Origin: Paenibacillus oceani
GTDB taxonomy: Bacteria; Bacillota; Bacilli; Paenibacillales; NBRC-103111
Direction of reading: 5' to 3'
DNA: 64,000 bases
Assembly (NCBI RefSeq): GCF_014705615.1
Contig: NZ_JACXJA010000040.1
Location: forward strand, 1-64,000
The notes under the pieces were generated by a model. The model saw only the letters and a program-made list of their open reading frames with translations, did not search any database and was not told the DNA's origin. Below are positions 8,326-16,401 of this stretch, one piece after another. Made by a program: the position numbers and the translations under genes. The first letter of the stretch is position 1. Every line of letters begins with the position of its first letter.

Positions 8326-8450
8326 CCTAACACCACCCTTCTACCGAATGCGGCTCTCTTATGCGTATTGGCCGAAGCGACCCGGGAAAGCGGGCCGGCG
8401 ATTCACCGCCCCGCCTCCTCCGGCCGTCCGGCACCCGGAATAGCCGCGAG

Positions 8451-9755
8451 TTACTTGTTGTTGTCCAGTACGGTTTGCACTTTTTCGTGAATCTGCTTGA
8501 CGCCTTCCTCGGCGCTGATGTTGAAATTCACAACGATGTCGTTGATGATCGGCTGAGCCGCTCCGCGCCACTCGTTCCAGCTTGCGTTCTCGTCGAGCGT
8601 TACGCCGCCTTCGGCGATGCCGTCGGTGAACGCTTTTTTGTTAGCCGGCTTGCCGCTCATCTTCTCTACAGCCTGCATGGCCGATTTCTTAACCGGAAGC
8701 GCTGCGCCGCTGTTGGCCAGAATCGTTTGCGCTTCCTCGCCCAGATAGTACTTGAGGAACTCCCACGCCGCATCCTTCACTTCCTGCTTCGCCTTGGAGG
8801 AGATCAGCCACGAGTTCGTTACCATCGGCACGTAACGTTTGCCGTCTACCCCTTTCGGGATTTTGACTACGTCCCAATCGGCGTCCGGGAAGCTTTTGTT
8901 CATCGTCACCTGGTTGCTGTATTGCAGGAAGTACATGGCCGCTTTGCCTGTCGCGAACGTCTGTACCTCGCCGCCGTTCGCTTTCAGGAAGTCGTTGTTC
9001 GTAAAGTATCCTTGCTTAATCCCTTCCGCAAGCTGCTTCAGGCCGGTAATCGTCTTCGGATCGTTAAACATCGATTTCGTAAGCGTCGAATCTAGCGCTT
9101 GGCCTCCCGCCTGCTTGATCCACGGGAACCAGCCTTGCGTAATGCTCGACGATCCGATGAATCCGAAGGAAGCCGGTTTGCCGTCGCTGCCTGCTTTGGT
9201 CATCTTTTTGGAAGCCTCGATCAGATCGTTATAGGTCCAGTTGTCGGTCGGCAGCTGAACACCCGCATCCGTAAACGCTTTCTTGTTATACGCAAGCGCG
9301 ATCGGGTTAATCCCGTGCGGAACGCCCCATACTTTCCCTTCCGGCGTCTTGGCCGCGAACAATCCCGGAATGTAGTCGGCCTCTTTCAGGTCGCGTTGAA
9401 TGTAAGCCGAAAGATCCTGAGCGACTCCGCGTTTGCCGTAGCCCAGAATAACCGCGTTTTCTTGAAGCCATACGTCCGGAGTCGTGTTGCCGGCAATTTG
9501 CGTCGCGATTTTGGCGACAAAGTCTCCCCACGGTGCATCCTGAACTTCTACTTTAATATTAGGATTTTTGGCGATAAAGCCGTCGATAATTTCTTTTTTC
9601 GTTACGTCGTAGGCGCCGGGAAGTCCGATTTTGAGCGAAACCGTCTTGGCCGGACTTGTACCTCCGCCGTTATCCGGGTTTTCTGTTGAGGACGAGCAAC
9701 CGGCAATTGAAAGCGCTAGCACAGAAGACAAAACAACGAACGATTTTTTGTTCAC
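8451..9755 (-). CDS. Extracellular solute-binding lipoprotein, CUT1 sugar ABC transporter
   Basis: This is a 434-residue lipoprotein. The start is GTG at 9755, 7 bp after GGAGGGG; a TTG further up would place that site inside the gene. The signal peptide MNKKSFVVLSSVLALSIAGCSSS has a lipobox IAGC with Cys at about residue 18, followed by a Ser/Asn/Gly-rich linker. The mature part shows family-1 binding-protein features (WGDFVAKIATQIAGNTTPDVW, and GKAAMYFLQ near residue 285). It captures a sugar outside the cell for the MalF/MalG-type permeases encoded next. The ligand cannot be told from sequence. It is transcribed away from the LacI-family gene at 10238. Confidence 0.92.
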   Translation of the reverse strand: MNKKSFVVLSSVLALSIAGCSSSTENPDNGGGTSPAKTVSLKIGLPGAYDVTKKEIIDGFIAKNPNIKVEVQDAPWGDFVAKIATQIAGNTTPDVWLQENAVILGYGKRGVAQDLSAYIQRDLKEADYIPGLFAAKTPEGKVWGVPHGINPIALAYNKKAFTDAGVQLPTDNWTYNDLIEASKKMTKAGSDGKPASFGFIGSSSITQGWFPWIKQAGGQALDSTLTKSMFNDPKTITGLKQLAEGIKQGYFTNNDFLKANGGEVQTFATGKAAMYFLQYSNQVTMNKSFPDADWDVVKIPKGVDGKRYVPMVTNSWLISSKAKQEVKDAAWEFLKYYLGEEAQTILANSGAALPVKKSAMQAVEKMSGKPANKKAFTDGIAEGGVTLDENASWNEWRGAAQPIINDIVVNFNISAEEGVKQIHEKVQTVLDNNK

Positions 9756-10237
9756 TTCAAACCCCTCCAAATGTTGTTGTATACTGCATGACCTGCATTA
9801 TAATGCCGGCCATATAATCAAGAACAGCCGTATTGCTTCTATCCTCATAGGACTGTTCCTGTTACTGAGGTGTGTGCGCTTCCTGCATAAAACATAACAT
9901 AGTTTATACATTTCGCGCCATAGTTATTAAGCATTTTTAATTGAAACCCTTTATACACCGCTGAATATCGAATATTTTGGAAATCATAGAAATCGATTTC
10001 TCATGAGCAGATTATAACATATGTTATACCCCTTTTAAAGGGGGCTTCTTTAAAAATCGTCGTGAAAACTCCTTTCGATATGCCATCATTTTCACCGAAC
10101 ATGCTGAAATCCGTTGGCAGAAGCAGGTTTTATCGACTTTTGATTGACTATGGACGCCGGTTGACCGATAATATGAAATAACATAACATCATTTATTTAC
10201 CCAAAGCCTGGAATTTTAAACGGAATGAGGATTCTGC
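9756..10237. promoter_or_regulatory. Divergent control region with two operator families
   Basis: This 482-bp region separates the binding-protein gene and a LacI gene. A perfect 14-bp palindrome ATAACATATGTTAT lies at 10014-10027. Related half-sites are ACATAACATAGTTTATAC near 9892-9908, towards the binding-protein promoter, and ATAACATAACAT at 10178-10189, overlapping the regulator's -10 box. A second perfect palindrome AGAAATCGATTTCT at 9988-10001 belongs to another site family seen at 6425 and 13062. This suggests control by both LacI proteins of the cluster. Confidence 0.6.
10161..10189 (+). promoter_or_regulatory. Promoter of the LacI gene at 10238
   Basis: TTGACC (10161-10166), 17 bp, TAACAT (10184-10189). 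The -10 box is embedded in the ATAACAT repeat, so binding there would block the promoter, consistent with autoregulation. Confidence 0.55.
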
Positions 10238-11221
10238 ATGGTTACCCAAAAAGACATCGCCGATTTTGTAGGCGTTTCCCGGACTGCCGTTTCGCTCGTT
10301 TTGAACAACGCGCCGAACAGCACCGTCTCCGAGAAGACGAAGGAGCTTATCCTGAAGGCAGCCAAGGAGCTGGGCTACAAAGATACGGATGTCAAGCCTA
10401 AAATCTGTTATGTTTTTTATAGCCGCGACGCTAACGACCCCCGTTATTTCCAGCATTTGCGGGTGACGGAGGAAGCGGCTGCACGCTACGGTTACTCCAT
10501 GTTGTTCATGAGCATCAAGCCGGACCCGAACGATCACCAGCGGCTTAAGGAGCTGGCCAGAAGCCAGGACACGGCAGGCATTCTGGTGTCGGGCTTACTG
10601 GACGATACGATTATTGAAATTCTCGAGGAAACGAAAGTCCCTCACGTTTATTACGGAAGCACGGACCGGACCGACATCAACGTGGTCACGACCGACTACT
10701 CCAAAGTATGCTACGAGGCGGTACGCCACCTGATCGAGCTCGGACACCGGAGAATCGCCTTTTTCTCCGGAAGTCTCCGGCTGCTTATCAACAAGCGGGA
10801 GCTTGCCGGCTACAGCAAAGCGCTTGAGGAAGCCGGCATCGAAGTCGATAAGGCGCTGATCCAATCCGGCGCGGAAGAAGATGGCGATGAGCTGTGCAGC
10901 CGGCTTCGTGAGCTGGATGTCTACTACACGGCAGCGTATTGTACGAACACCGTCATCCAATTCGGCGTGCTTCAGGGGCTGAAACGGCACGGCATCGCCG
11001 TACCGGGACAGATCAGCCTGATCGGTCATGGATATACCGAACTGGTTAAACTTAGTATTCCCCAATTAACAACAATGATTTTAAGCGGCGATCAAAAAGA
11101 AATTCCGGCTATCCGCCTCATCGAGATCATTCAGCGGAAAACGCCGGATCCGATTTATGAATGTTTGACTGATTTCGAGTTGTTCCCCGGAGGTACGACG
11201 GCAAGGTGTCCCGCCACGTGA
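10238..11221 (+). CDS. LacI-family transcriptional regulator
   Basis: This is a 327-residue repressor or activator. The N-terminal helix-turn-helix begins at MVTQKDIADFVGVSRTAVSLVLNN and the hinge helix is near residues 47-58. The periplasmic-binding-like sensor domain follows (HLIELGHRRIAFFSG near 165). It is divergent from the sugar-binding lipoprotein gene, the usual place for a local regulator of an uptake operon. The palindrome ATAACATATGTTAT and its half-sites in the shared control region are the best candidates for its operator (inference). The ligand is unknown. Confidence 0.9.
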   Translation: MVTQKDIADFVGVSRTAVSLVLNNAPNSTVSEKTKELILKAAKELGYKDTDVKPKICYVFYSRDANDPRYFQHLRVTEEAAARYGYSMLFMSIKPDPNDHQRLKELARSQDTAGILVSGLLDDTIIEILEETKVPHVYYGSTDRTDINVVTTDYSKVCYEAVRHLIELGHRRIAFFSGSLRLLINKRELAGYSKALEEAGIEVDKALIQSGAEEDGDELCSRLRELDVYYTAAYCTNTVIQFGVLQGLKRHGIAVPGQISLIGHGYTELVKLSIPQLTTMILSGDQKEIPAIRLIEIIQRKTPDPIYECLTDFELFPGGTTARCPAT

Positions 11222-11993
11222 CCCTCCGGCAATTGTGTGAAACGGGGCTTTTTCACTAGTCATCATTTTGCGATTATTCGAGCCCCGCTTGGGGCGGGAC
11301 GACATATTACTGGGTACGGTGCGGTATATTGTTGAAGGGCGTGACCGCATGTTACTGAGTGCGTGCAAATCAGAGCGGTTTGCATCTGCTATTGGGCCGG
11401 AGGCGGGCGGTTTTTTCGGAATAAGTGCGATTTGTACCTCTTAATTCGAGCAATTTGACGGAAAATCGTCATATGGAGGAATTTAGCAACTGGTAAACGC
11501 TCTTATTTTCAGGTATAACCCAATTTATTCGAAAATAAGGGGTACAAACCACTCTTACCGACAGAAGAAGCTTACTCTTGGGGCAGAGGGGATGAAACGG
11601 ATTCCTGCGTATACGCAGGCTTTTGGCTTTCGGAGCAGGAGGATGGCGCGCATTCATCTGCACAAGATTTTGGCCTTTGGGGCAGGGGATGATGCGGACT
11701 TCTGCGTAACTGCAGTAAAAAGAAGCAAGTTGGCGTCATTTGGTCTACTATTGAGGCACGAGGTTGGACAGCCAACGTGTGACCGGTACCGCGCGCTGGG
11801 AGTCGCGCGTTAAGTTAACGGCCATATCGATCCTTGGCGTGCGGTGGCGCTCTTCCTGCAACAAAAGACCGTTTGGAGCGATATCGCTCCAAACGGTCTT
11901 TCTCTCGTCGGCTTGCCGACGGTTTCATCGCCCGCGTCTCCCCCCCGCCTGGCAAGCGGGGCGTCAGGCGCCTCCAGCGGTCCGACCCGAGAA
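11222..11993. repeat. Repeat-rich intergenic region, no gene
   Basis: The 772-bp gap holds several repeats. The core AATAAG-GCGGTTTG-ACC of the dispersed repeat occurs in both orientations: plus near 11370 and 11418-11448, minus at 11479-11509 and 11528-11559. The minus copies reproduce the beginning of the 175-bp repeat. At 11580-11730 three tandem units of about 47-52 bp start with GGGGCAGAGGGGATG-like sequence. Unit 1 contains the perfect palindrome CCTGCGTATACGCAGG (11604-11619) and unit 3 contains CTGCGTAACTGCAG. I see no coding evidence. Confidence 0.6.
11864..11901. terminator. Perfect 38-bp palindromic terminator
   Basis: AAAGACCGTTTGGAGCGAT and its exact complement form a 19-bp stem with almost no loop. 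The minus-strand copy ends ...GGTCTTTTGTTG, so it terminates the LacI gene at 11994-13022. The plus copy ends GGTCTTTCTC. Confidence 0.75.
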
Positions 11994-13022
11994 TCAGCCG
12001 CGCAGGTCGGCTACCGATTCGCGTTCAAGCAGCTTCGGCTGCAGCATAATGCCGATGTCCGGCTTTTTCCCGTCGATCAGCATATCCAGCAGCATGTTGC
12101 AGGCGAGCCGGCCCATCTCGTAAGTCGGCTGCAGCACCGTGGAGAGCGGCGGCGTAATCATTTGCCCGAAATCGATGCCGTCGAACCCCATGACGGACAC
12201 ATCGTCCGGAACTTTGAAACCTTGGCCGTTCAGCTCGTTGACGACGCCGAAGGCCGTCATATCGTTACAGGCGAATACCGCGCTAGGACGTTCGCCGCCG
12301 GCCAGCAATTTGCGCGTAAGCGCCTTGCCGTTCTCGAATTCGTAGGTGCCGCTGTACGTCTCGTTGCCGGCTTCGACTACTACCGGCTCCAGACCGGCTT
12401 CCTTCATCGCGGACGCGTAGCCGTCATAGATGCTGACCCGGCTCGGCCGGTCGAGCGGGGCCGTCACGTAAGCGATCTTCTTATGCCCTTTGGAGATCAG
12501 GTGACGGGTAGCCATGACTCCGCCTTTGCGGTAGTCGAAGTCGACCTGGCACACTTCCTCCATCTCCACCTTCTGGTCGAGGGCGACGACATTTAAGCCC
12601 ATGTCGATAAAATGCTTCAGCTGCTTCTTGTCGCTCGAAATCGAAGAAATGACGAGGCCGCGGACTTGTTTCTCGAACATTGCCTGGATATACTTGTCCT
12701 CGAGAACCGGGTCCTGGAACGAGTTGCAGAGGAGCACCTGGTAATTATTTTTGCGGGCGATCTCCTCAACCCCCAAGATGACGGACGAATAAAAGGTATT
12801 GGTAATCGTCGGAATAATAACCCCGATCGTCATGCTCGTCTTCGTCTTGAGCTGTTTGCCGAGCATATTCGGGACGTAGTTCGCTTCTTTGGCGATACGC
12901 AATATTTTGGAGCGAAGCTCGGGACTGACCGGGTAGCTGCTGTTGCTGAGCACTCGCGATACGGTTGCAGAAGAAACTTCCGCCATTTTCGCAATATCGT
13001 GGATCGTTAACGACTTTTTCAT
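11994..13022 (-). CDS. LacI/CcpA-like transcriptional regulator
   Basis: This is a 342-residue regulator. The helix-turn-helix is LTIHDIAKMAEVSSATVSRVLSN, the hinge helix is near LRSKILRIAKEANYVPN, and the sensor domain starts TIGVIIPTITNTFYSSV. ATG at 13022 is preferred over GTG at 13028 because GAGG is then 8 bp away. It is downstream of the ROK gene on the same strand. A site GGAAATCGGTTACT lies at 13062-13075, just upstream of the start. It matches the boxes at 6363, 6425 and 9988, so this protein is the likely owner of the AATCGATT site family and may also regulate itself. CcpA-like binding to sugar-operon palindromes is family knowledge. Confidence 0.9.
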   Translation of the reverse strand: MKKSLTIHDIAKMAEVSSATVSRVLSNSSYPVSPELRSKILRIAKEANYVPNMLGKQLKTKTSMTIGVIIPTITNTFYSSVILGVEEIARKNNYQVLLCNSFQDPVLEDKYIQAMFEKQVRGLVISSISSDKKQLKHFIDMGLNVVALDQKVEMEEVCQVDFDYRKGGVMATRHLISKGHKKIAYVTAPLDRPSRVSIYDGYASAMKEAGLEPVVVEAGNETYSGTYEFENGKALTRKLLAGGERPSAVFACNDMTAFGVVNELNGQGFKVPDDVSVMGFDGIDFGQMITPPLSTVLQPTYEMGRLACNMLLDMLIDGKKPDIGIMLQPKLLERESVADLRG

Positions 13023-13061
13023 ATACACGCCTCAATTTCTACGGATAATCGGAATAATCGG

Positions 13062-13075
13062 GGAAATCGGTTACT
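13062..13075 (-). promoter_or_regulatory. Candidate LacI-type operator
   Basis: GGAAATC|GGTTACT lies 40 bp upstream of the LacI start. It differs at two positions from AGAAATC|GATTACT at 6425-6438. Confidence 0.45.
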
Positions 13076-13121
13076 TCAATTAAAGCGATTATTTCGCCTT
13101 CCGTCAAGTGAACCCGGCCCC

Positions 13122-14090
13122 TCACGATTCCAGGGCGTTCAGCGCGACCGACAAGCCGGCATAATCGCCGACCGATTCCCCCAGCGCGGCCGGAACGATC
13201 CGGCAAGCCTCAAGCGATAGAGGCAGCGCCTCCTTGCGCAGCTCCTCCAGCGCGTACGGCTCCAGCAGAGCCCGCTGACGCGCATAGATGCTGCCGATCA
13301 CGATCGCTTCGGGATTAAGCAGATCGACCAGCACCGCCAGTCCCCGGCCGAGCTTGCGCCCAACGGTCTCGAACAAGCGGACCGCGAGCGGGTCTCCTTG
13401 CACCGCCGCTTCGCCGACCGATTTGGCCGTTATGTCGTCAAGGCTGGGAAGCGTAGGGCAGAAGGACGGAGGCTGCCCCCGCGAGATCGCGGCTTCCGCT
13501 TCCGCCCGCGCCAGCCGGGCGATGCCGCCGCCGCTGCAGAAGCCTTCGAACGAGCCGGCCTTGCCGTAGCCGACCGGACCGTCCGGGGCAACCCGGATAT
13601 GTCCCGCTTCGCCCGCCATATCGCTCGCCCCCGCATACAAGCGGCCATTGAGAATAAGCCCGGCACCCAGCCCCGTACCAAACGTCAGGAAGATCATATG
13701 ATTCATCCCTCGCCCCGCGCCCCATTTCCATTCGGCCAGCGCGCAGGCGTTGGCGTCGTTCTGCAGCGCTACGGGCGCGTCAAACCTATCCCTCAGCGGA
13801 GTGACGCAGTCGATCCGGTCCCATCCCGGCAGATTGGGCGGCGACAAGATAAACCCCGCCCGGCTGTCCAGTGGACCTCCGCAGCTGATGCCGATCGCTT
13901 CCGGGCCCTCTCCGCCCGTCCGGTCGATCAGCTCCGCCATCGCCTCCCCCAATCGTTCCATCGTCTCGCCCGGGGAAGCCGGGGTCGGAAAGCCGATTTT
14001 CCCTAAAATATCGATCCCCGCCTCCGTCTCCCTGCCGATACTGACGGCGCATTTCGTTCCGCCTATGTCCACTCCGCCCAATAAACGCAT
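13122..14090 (-). CDS. ROK-family sugar kinase or regulator without the zinc motif
   Basis: This is a 322-residue ROK protein. The phosphate-1 loop is GGVDIGGTKCAVSIG, the catalytic Asp is in LQNDANACALAEW (about residue 112), and FGTGLGAGLI is the phosphate-2 loop. It has no N-terminal helix-turn-helix, so a sugar kinase is more likely than a NagC/XylR-type regulator. The usual zinc signature CxCGxxGCxE is replaced by VGYGKAGSFEGFC, with no paired cysteines, which is unusual for ROK kinases. GEAGHI before it keeps the sugar-binding Glu-x-x-His. ATG at 14090 is chosen because GAGAGG sits at the right distance. It lies just before the LacI gene, so phosphorylation of the imported sugar is the likely job. 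Confidence 0.85.
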   Translation of the reverse strand: MRLLGGVDIGGTKCAVSIGRETEAGIDILGKIGFPTPASPGETMERLGEAMAELIDRTGGEGPEAIGISCGGPLDSRAGFILSPPNLPGWDRIDCVTPLRDRFDAPVALQNDANACALAEWKWGAGRGMNHMIFLTFGTGLGAGLILNGRLYAGASDMAGEAGHIRVAPDGPVGYGKAGSFEGFCSGGGIARLARAEAEAAISRGQPPSFCPTLPSLDDITAKSVGEAAVQGDPLAVRLFETVGRKLGRGLAVLVDLLNPEAIVIGSIYARQRALLEPYALEELRKEALPLSLEACRIVPAALGESVGDYAGLSVALNALES

Positions 14091-14146
14091 CGTTCGCTTC
14101 CTCTCCATCTATCGCTGATAGCGTTGCCTCTATTGCCAGTGTAACA

Positions 14147-14173
14147 GAAAAAAGACCGCATCGGCAGCGGCCT
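14147..14173 (-). terminator. Rho-independent terminator after sodC-like gene
   Basis: On the minus strand GGCCGC-TGCCGAT-GCGGTC is followed by TTTTTT. It separates the sodC-like gene from the ROK gene. Confidence 0.75.
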
Positions 14174-14261
14174 TCCACTTAAGTGCCAAAAATCGTAGTG
14201 GCATAGCGGCTGATATGCGGTCTAATTAGCCAAAGCCGTTTGCGACGATCGTCCCGCACAA

Positions 14262-14819
14262 TCAGGGGATGATCCCGCATGCGACGCGCGCCCCCGAGTT
14301 TCCCGACGGGTCCGTTACCCCGTCGTCCGGCGCTTCGTGGATGACGATCGAGGTGCCGCCCTCTTTGAGCAGCGAATTCGGCTCGCCCTTCGTCAGCGTT
14401 ACGCCGTCTGCAATCCAATCGGCCTTCGCCGTCCCGTCGGAAGCTACGTTTAAGTTCGGCAAATCGCCGGCGTGCGGCCCTTCCGGATTTTGCAGACCGT
14501 GCTTTTTGCCTCCGGGATTAAAGTGGGCTCCCGCGGTGGTAAAACCCGGAGCTTCGCAGCGCCCCGTCTCGTGAATATGATAGCCGTGCGGTCCGGGGGC
14601 AAGTCCTTTCACCTCGAGACGGATGCGCACGCCCTCTTTCTCCGGCGTGAGCAGCGCGGAGCCGATCGTTTTGCCTTTGGTGTTTATAATCGCAGCGCGA
14701 ACAGCGTTGTCCGGTTCGCCGGAGTCAGTTCTCCCGGCCGCCTGCTTCGCTGCACAGCCTGTCCCTGCAGCTAGCAGAAACAGCCCGAGCGCCGGCAGCG
14801 CCCATTGATTTGTCCTCAT
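14262..14819 (-). CDS. Cu/Zn superoxide dismutase-like lipoprotein
   Basis: This is a 185-residue surface lipoprotein of the SodC family, which converts superoxide to oxygen and peroxide. The signal sequence MRTNQWALPALGLFLLAAG ends at a Cys in GTGC (about residue 22). All expected metal ligands can be seen: HIH in HGYHIHETG (copper), His in GAHFNP (bridge), His in KKHG, His and Asp in PHAGDLPNL (zinc), and His in SIVIHE (copper). So unlike some Bacillus homologues it looks catalytically complete. The pair of cysteines (GRCEAPG and ARVACG) for the structural disulfide is also there. GGAGGAG lies 7 bp before the ATG. It is divergent from a YheC/YheD gene, with its own terminator. Confidence 0.88.
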   Translation of the reverse strand: MRTNQWALPALGLFLLAAGTGCAAKQAAGRTDSGEPDNAVRAAIINTKGKTIGSALLTPEKEGVRIRLEVKGLAPGPHGYHIHETGRCEAPGFTTAGAHFNPGGKKHGLQNPEGPHAGDLPNLNVASDGTAKADWIADGVTLTKGEPNSLLKEGGTSIVIHEAPDDGVTDPSGNSGARVACGIIP

Positions 14820-14994
14820 CTGTCGACTCCTCCACGTGGCAACAAAATGGTGTTACGGTAATCCATTGTTCACGAATACGCCCGGACTTAAACCGCCTGG
14901 ATTCAAAGCCTTCCGTGCCGCCCGTTATTCGCACCTTGGATCGCCGCCGGCATATGCTGATTGGGATCAAGCAAACGTTAGCGGGTGATACGCA

Positions 14995-16083
14995 ATGAAT
15001 CCACATCTTCTCGGCCTTATGACTCACAAAATCGGATCGCCGGGCCGGTTTTCCCGGCATGCCGACGCTGCGCTCGATGCCGGATTTTCCGGCGTTATTC
15101 TGTTTACTCCCGCAGGGGTGCATGTGGAGCGCGGTACGGTCACCGGATACGTCCGGCAAGGCCGGTCGCCTTGGCGAAAGCAGTCGGCCGCGCACCCGCC
15201 TGTGGCTATCGATCTGGGGTATTACACGACTCCCTTGACCAACCGGCAAGTATTCCGCGTCAAGAACCGTACCCGTATCCAATTTACGGGCCACGGACTC
15301 GGCAACAAATGGACCATCCAGAATCATCTGCTCGCATCCCCGCTTCTCGCTTCTCATCTGCTGCCTACGAAACCGATGGACTCGGTCGACGACGCGATCG
15401 CCTATGCCCGCGAGCATGAAGCAATCATGATCAAACCGATCAACGGCAAAGGTGGAATCGGCATTCTCAAATTATGCTGCACCGGGTCCGCTTATCGTCT
15501 GCATGAAAACCGCAAACCCGCCTTAAGCGGCGGTCCGGGCACGATCCGTGCCGCCCTGCGCCGGGCCAGGCGCAAAGGAGGGTACTTGCTCCAGCGCTGG
15601 ATCGATATCCGCAATCCGGAGGGGCGGGTATTCGACGTCCGCGTACTCATGCAGAAAGACGGGACAGGACAATGGGAGACGTCCGGCATGGCCATACGCG
15701 AAGGATCGGCCAACAGCATTACGTCCAATCTCAAAAGCGGCGGGCGCGCCCACGAAGTCGCAGCTTACTTGAACCGGCTATTTCCGTCGGACAAGGCGGA
15801 TGCCCTGATGGAGAAGCTGTGCGAGCTGTCGGTTTATATTCCGCCTTACCTGGAGGAACGCTACGGCAGAAGGTTAGCCGATCTGGGGCTTGATTTTGCG
15901 ATAGACCGCTCGGGCTGCCTATGGCTGCTCGAAGTAAATATTAAGCCGGGCAAAGCCGTGATCCGTCAGGTCTACGGCGAGGAAGCCGCCCGGAGATGCT
16001 TTCTGATGCCGTTCCGGGAAGCAAGGCGGCTCGCTCTGTCCGCAACGGCGACGGGCGACGAACGCTCCGCTCTCCCGCTATAA
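14995..16083 (+). CDS. YheC/YheD-family ATP-grasp protein (spore-coat associated type)
   Basis: This is a 362-residue protein of the YheC/YheD family, whose B. subtilis members are linked to the endospore coat. The N-terminal ~95 residues form the family-specific domain. The ATP-grasp part follows: IMIKPINGKGGIGI (ATP-binding Lys strand and Gly loop, about residue 146), GGYLLQRWID, FDVRVLMQ, and the metal-binding end DFAIDRSGCLWLLEVNIKPG. What it ligates is unknown. A GCGGGTGAT site precedes the ATG. Another gene of the same family lies 300 bp away on the other strand, and a terminator follows at 16084. Confidence 0.85.
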   Translation: MNPHLLGLMTHKIGSPGRFSRHADAALDAGFSGVILFTPAGVHVERGTVTGYVRQGRSPWRKQSAAHPPVAIDLGYYTTPLTNRQVFRVKNRTRIQFTGHGLGNKWTIQNHLLASPLLASHLLPTKPMDSVDDAIAYAREHEAIMIKPINGKGGIGILKLCCTGSAYRLHENRKPALSGGPGTIRAALRRARRKGGYLLQRWIDIRNPEGRVFDVRVLMQKDGTGQWETSGMAIREGSANSITSNLKSGGRAHEVAAYLNRLFPSDKADALMEKLCELSVYIPPYLEERYGRRLADLGLDFAIDRSGCLWLLEVNIKPGKAVIRQVYGEEAARRCFLMPFREARRLALSATATGDERSALPL

Positions 16084-16112
16084 GCCTTCCTGCTGACCCG
16101 GGAAGGTTTTAT
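16084..16112 (+). terminator. Rho-independent terminator
   Basis: CCTTCC...GGAAGG followed by TTTTATT directly after the stop codon of the YheC/YheD gene. Confidence 0.75.
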
Positions 16113-16211
16113 TACTATGCGGAGTGATACCGTTGATCCGACTTCCGGAAAAGCGGCTGTTTCCAAAGTCATCTTTCGATTTTATGAGCTTACCCGGAAC
16201 CGTTTCCCTCG

Positions 16212-16260
16212 AGAAAAGGACCTCAGCCTCCACGTTGACGTGAAAGTTGAGGTCCTTTCG
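16212..16260. terminator. Hairpin terminator between convergent YheC/YheD genes
   Basis: An 11-bp stem AAAGGACCTCA (16215-16225) / TGAGGTCCTTT (16248-16258). The minus strand gives ...GGTCCTTTTCTC, so it serves the gene at 16402-17214. It may also work in the other direction. The rest of 16113-16401 shows no gene. Confidence 0.7.
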
Positions 16261-16401
16261 TTTGGAAGCCGGGACGTTCTATGCCACCCCATGCGGGCAC
16301 TATTAGGACAGCCTTATTTGGAGCGACACACCTTCCGGGCTTTCCCACAGATCGTGTCCCTCCGGCGGAACCGTGCGGGCTTTCCGCCATGCAACGTTGT
16401 C

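Noticed and set aside
11864-11901. 38-bp perfect palindrome considered as an operator or recombination site
   Set aside because: Position right after a LacI gene stop and a T-rich 3' side make a terminator the simpler reading.
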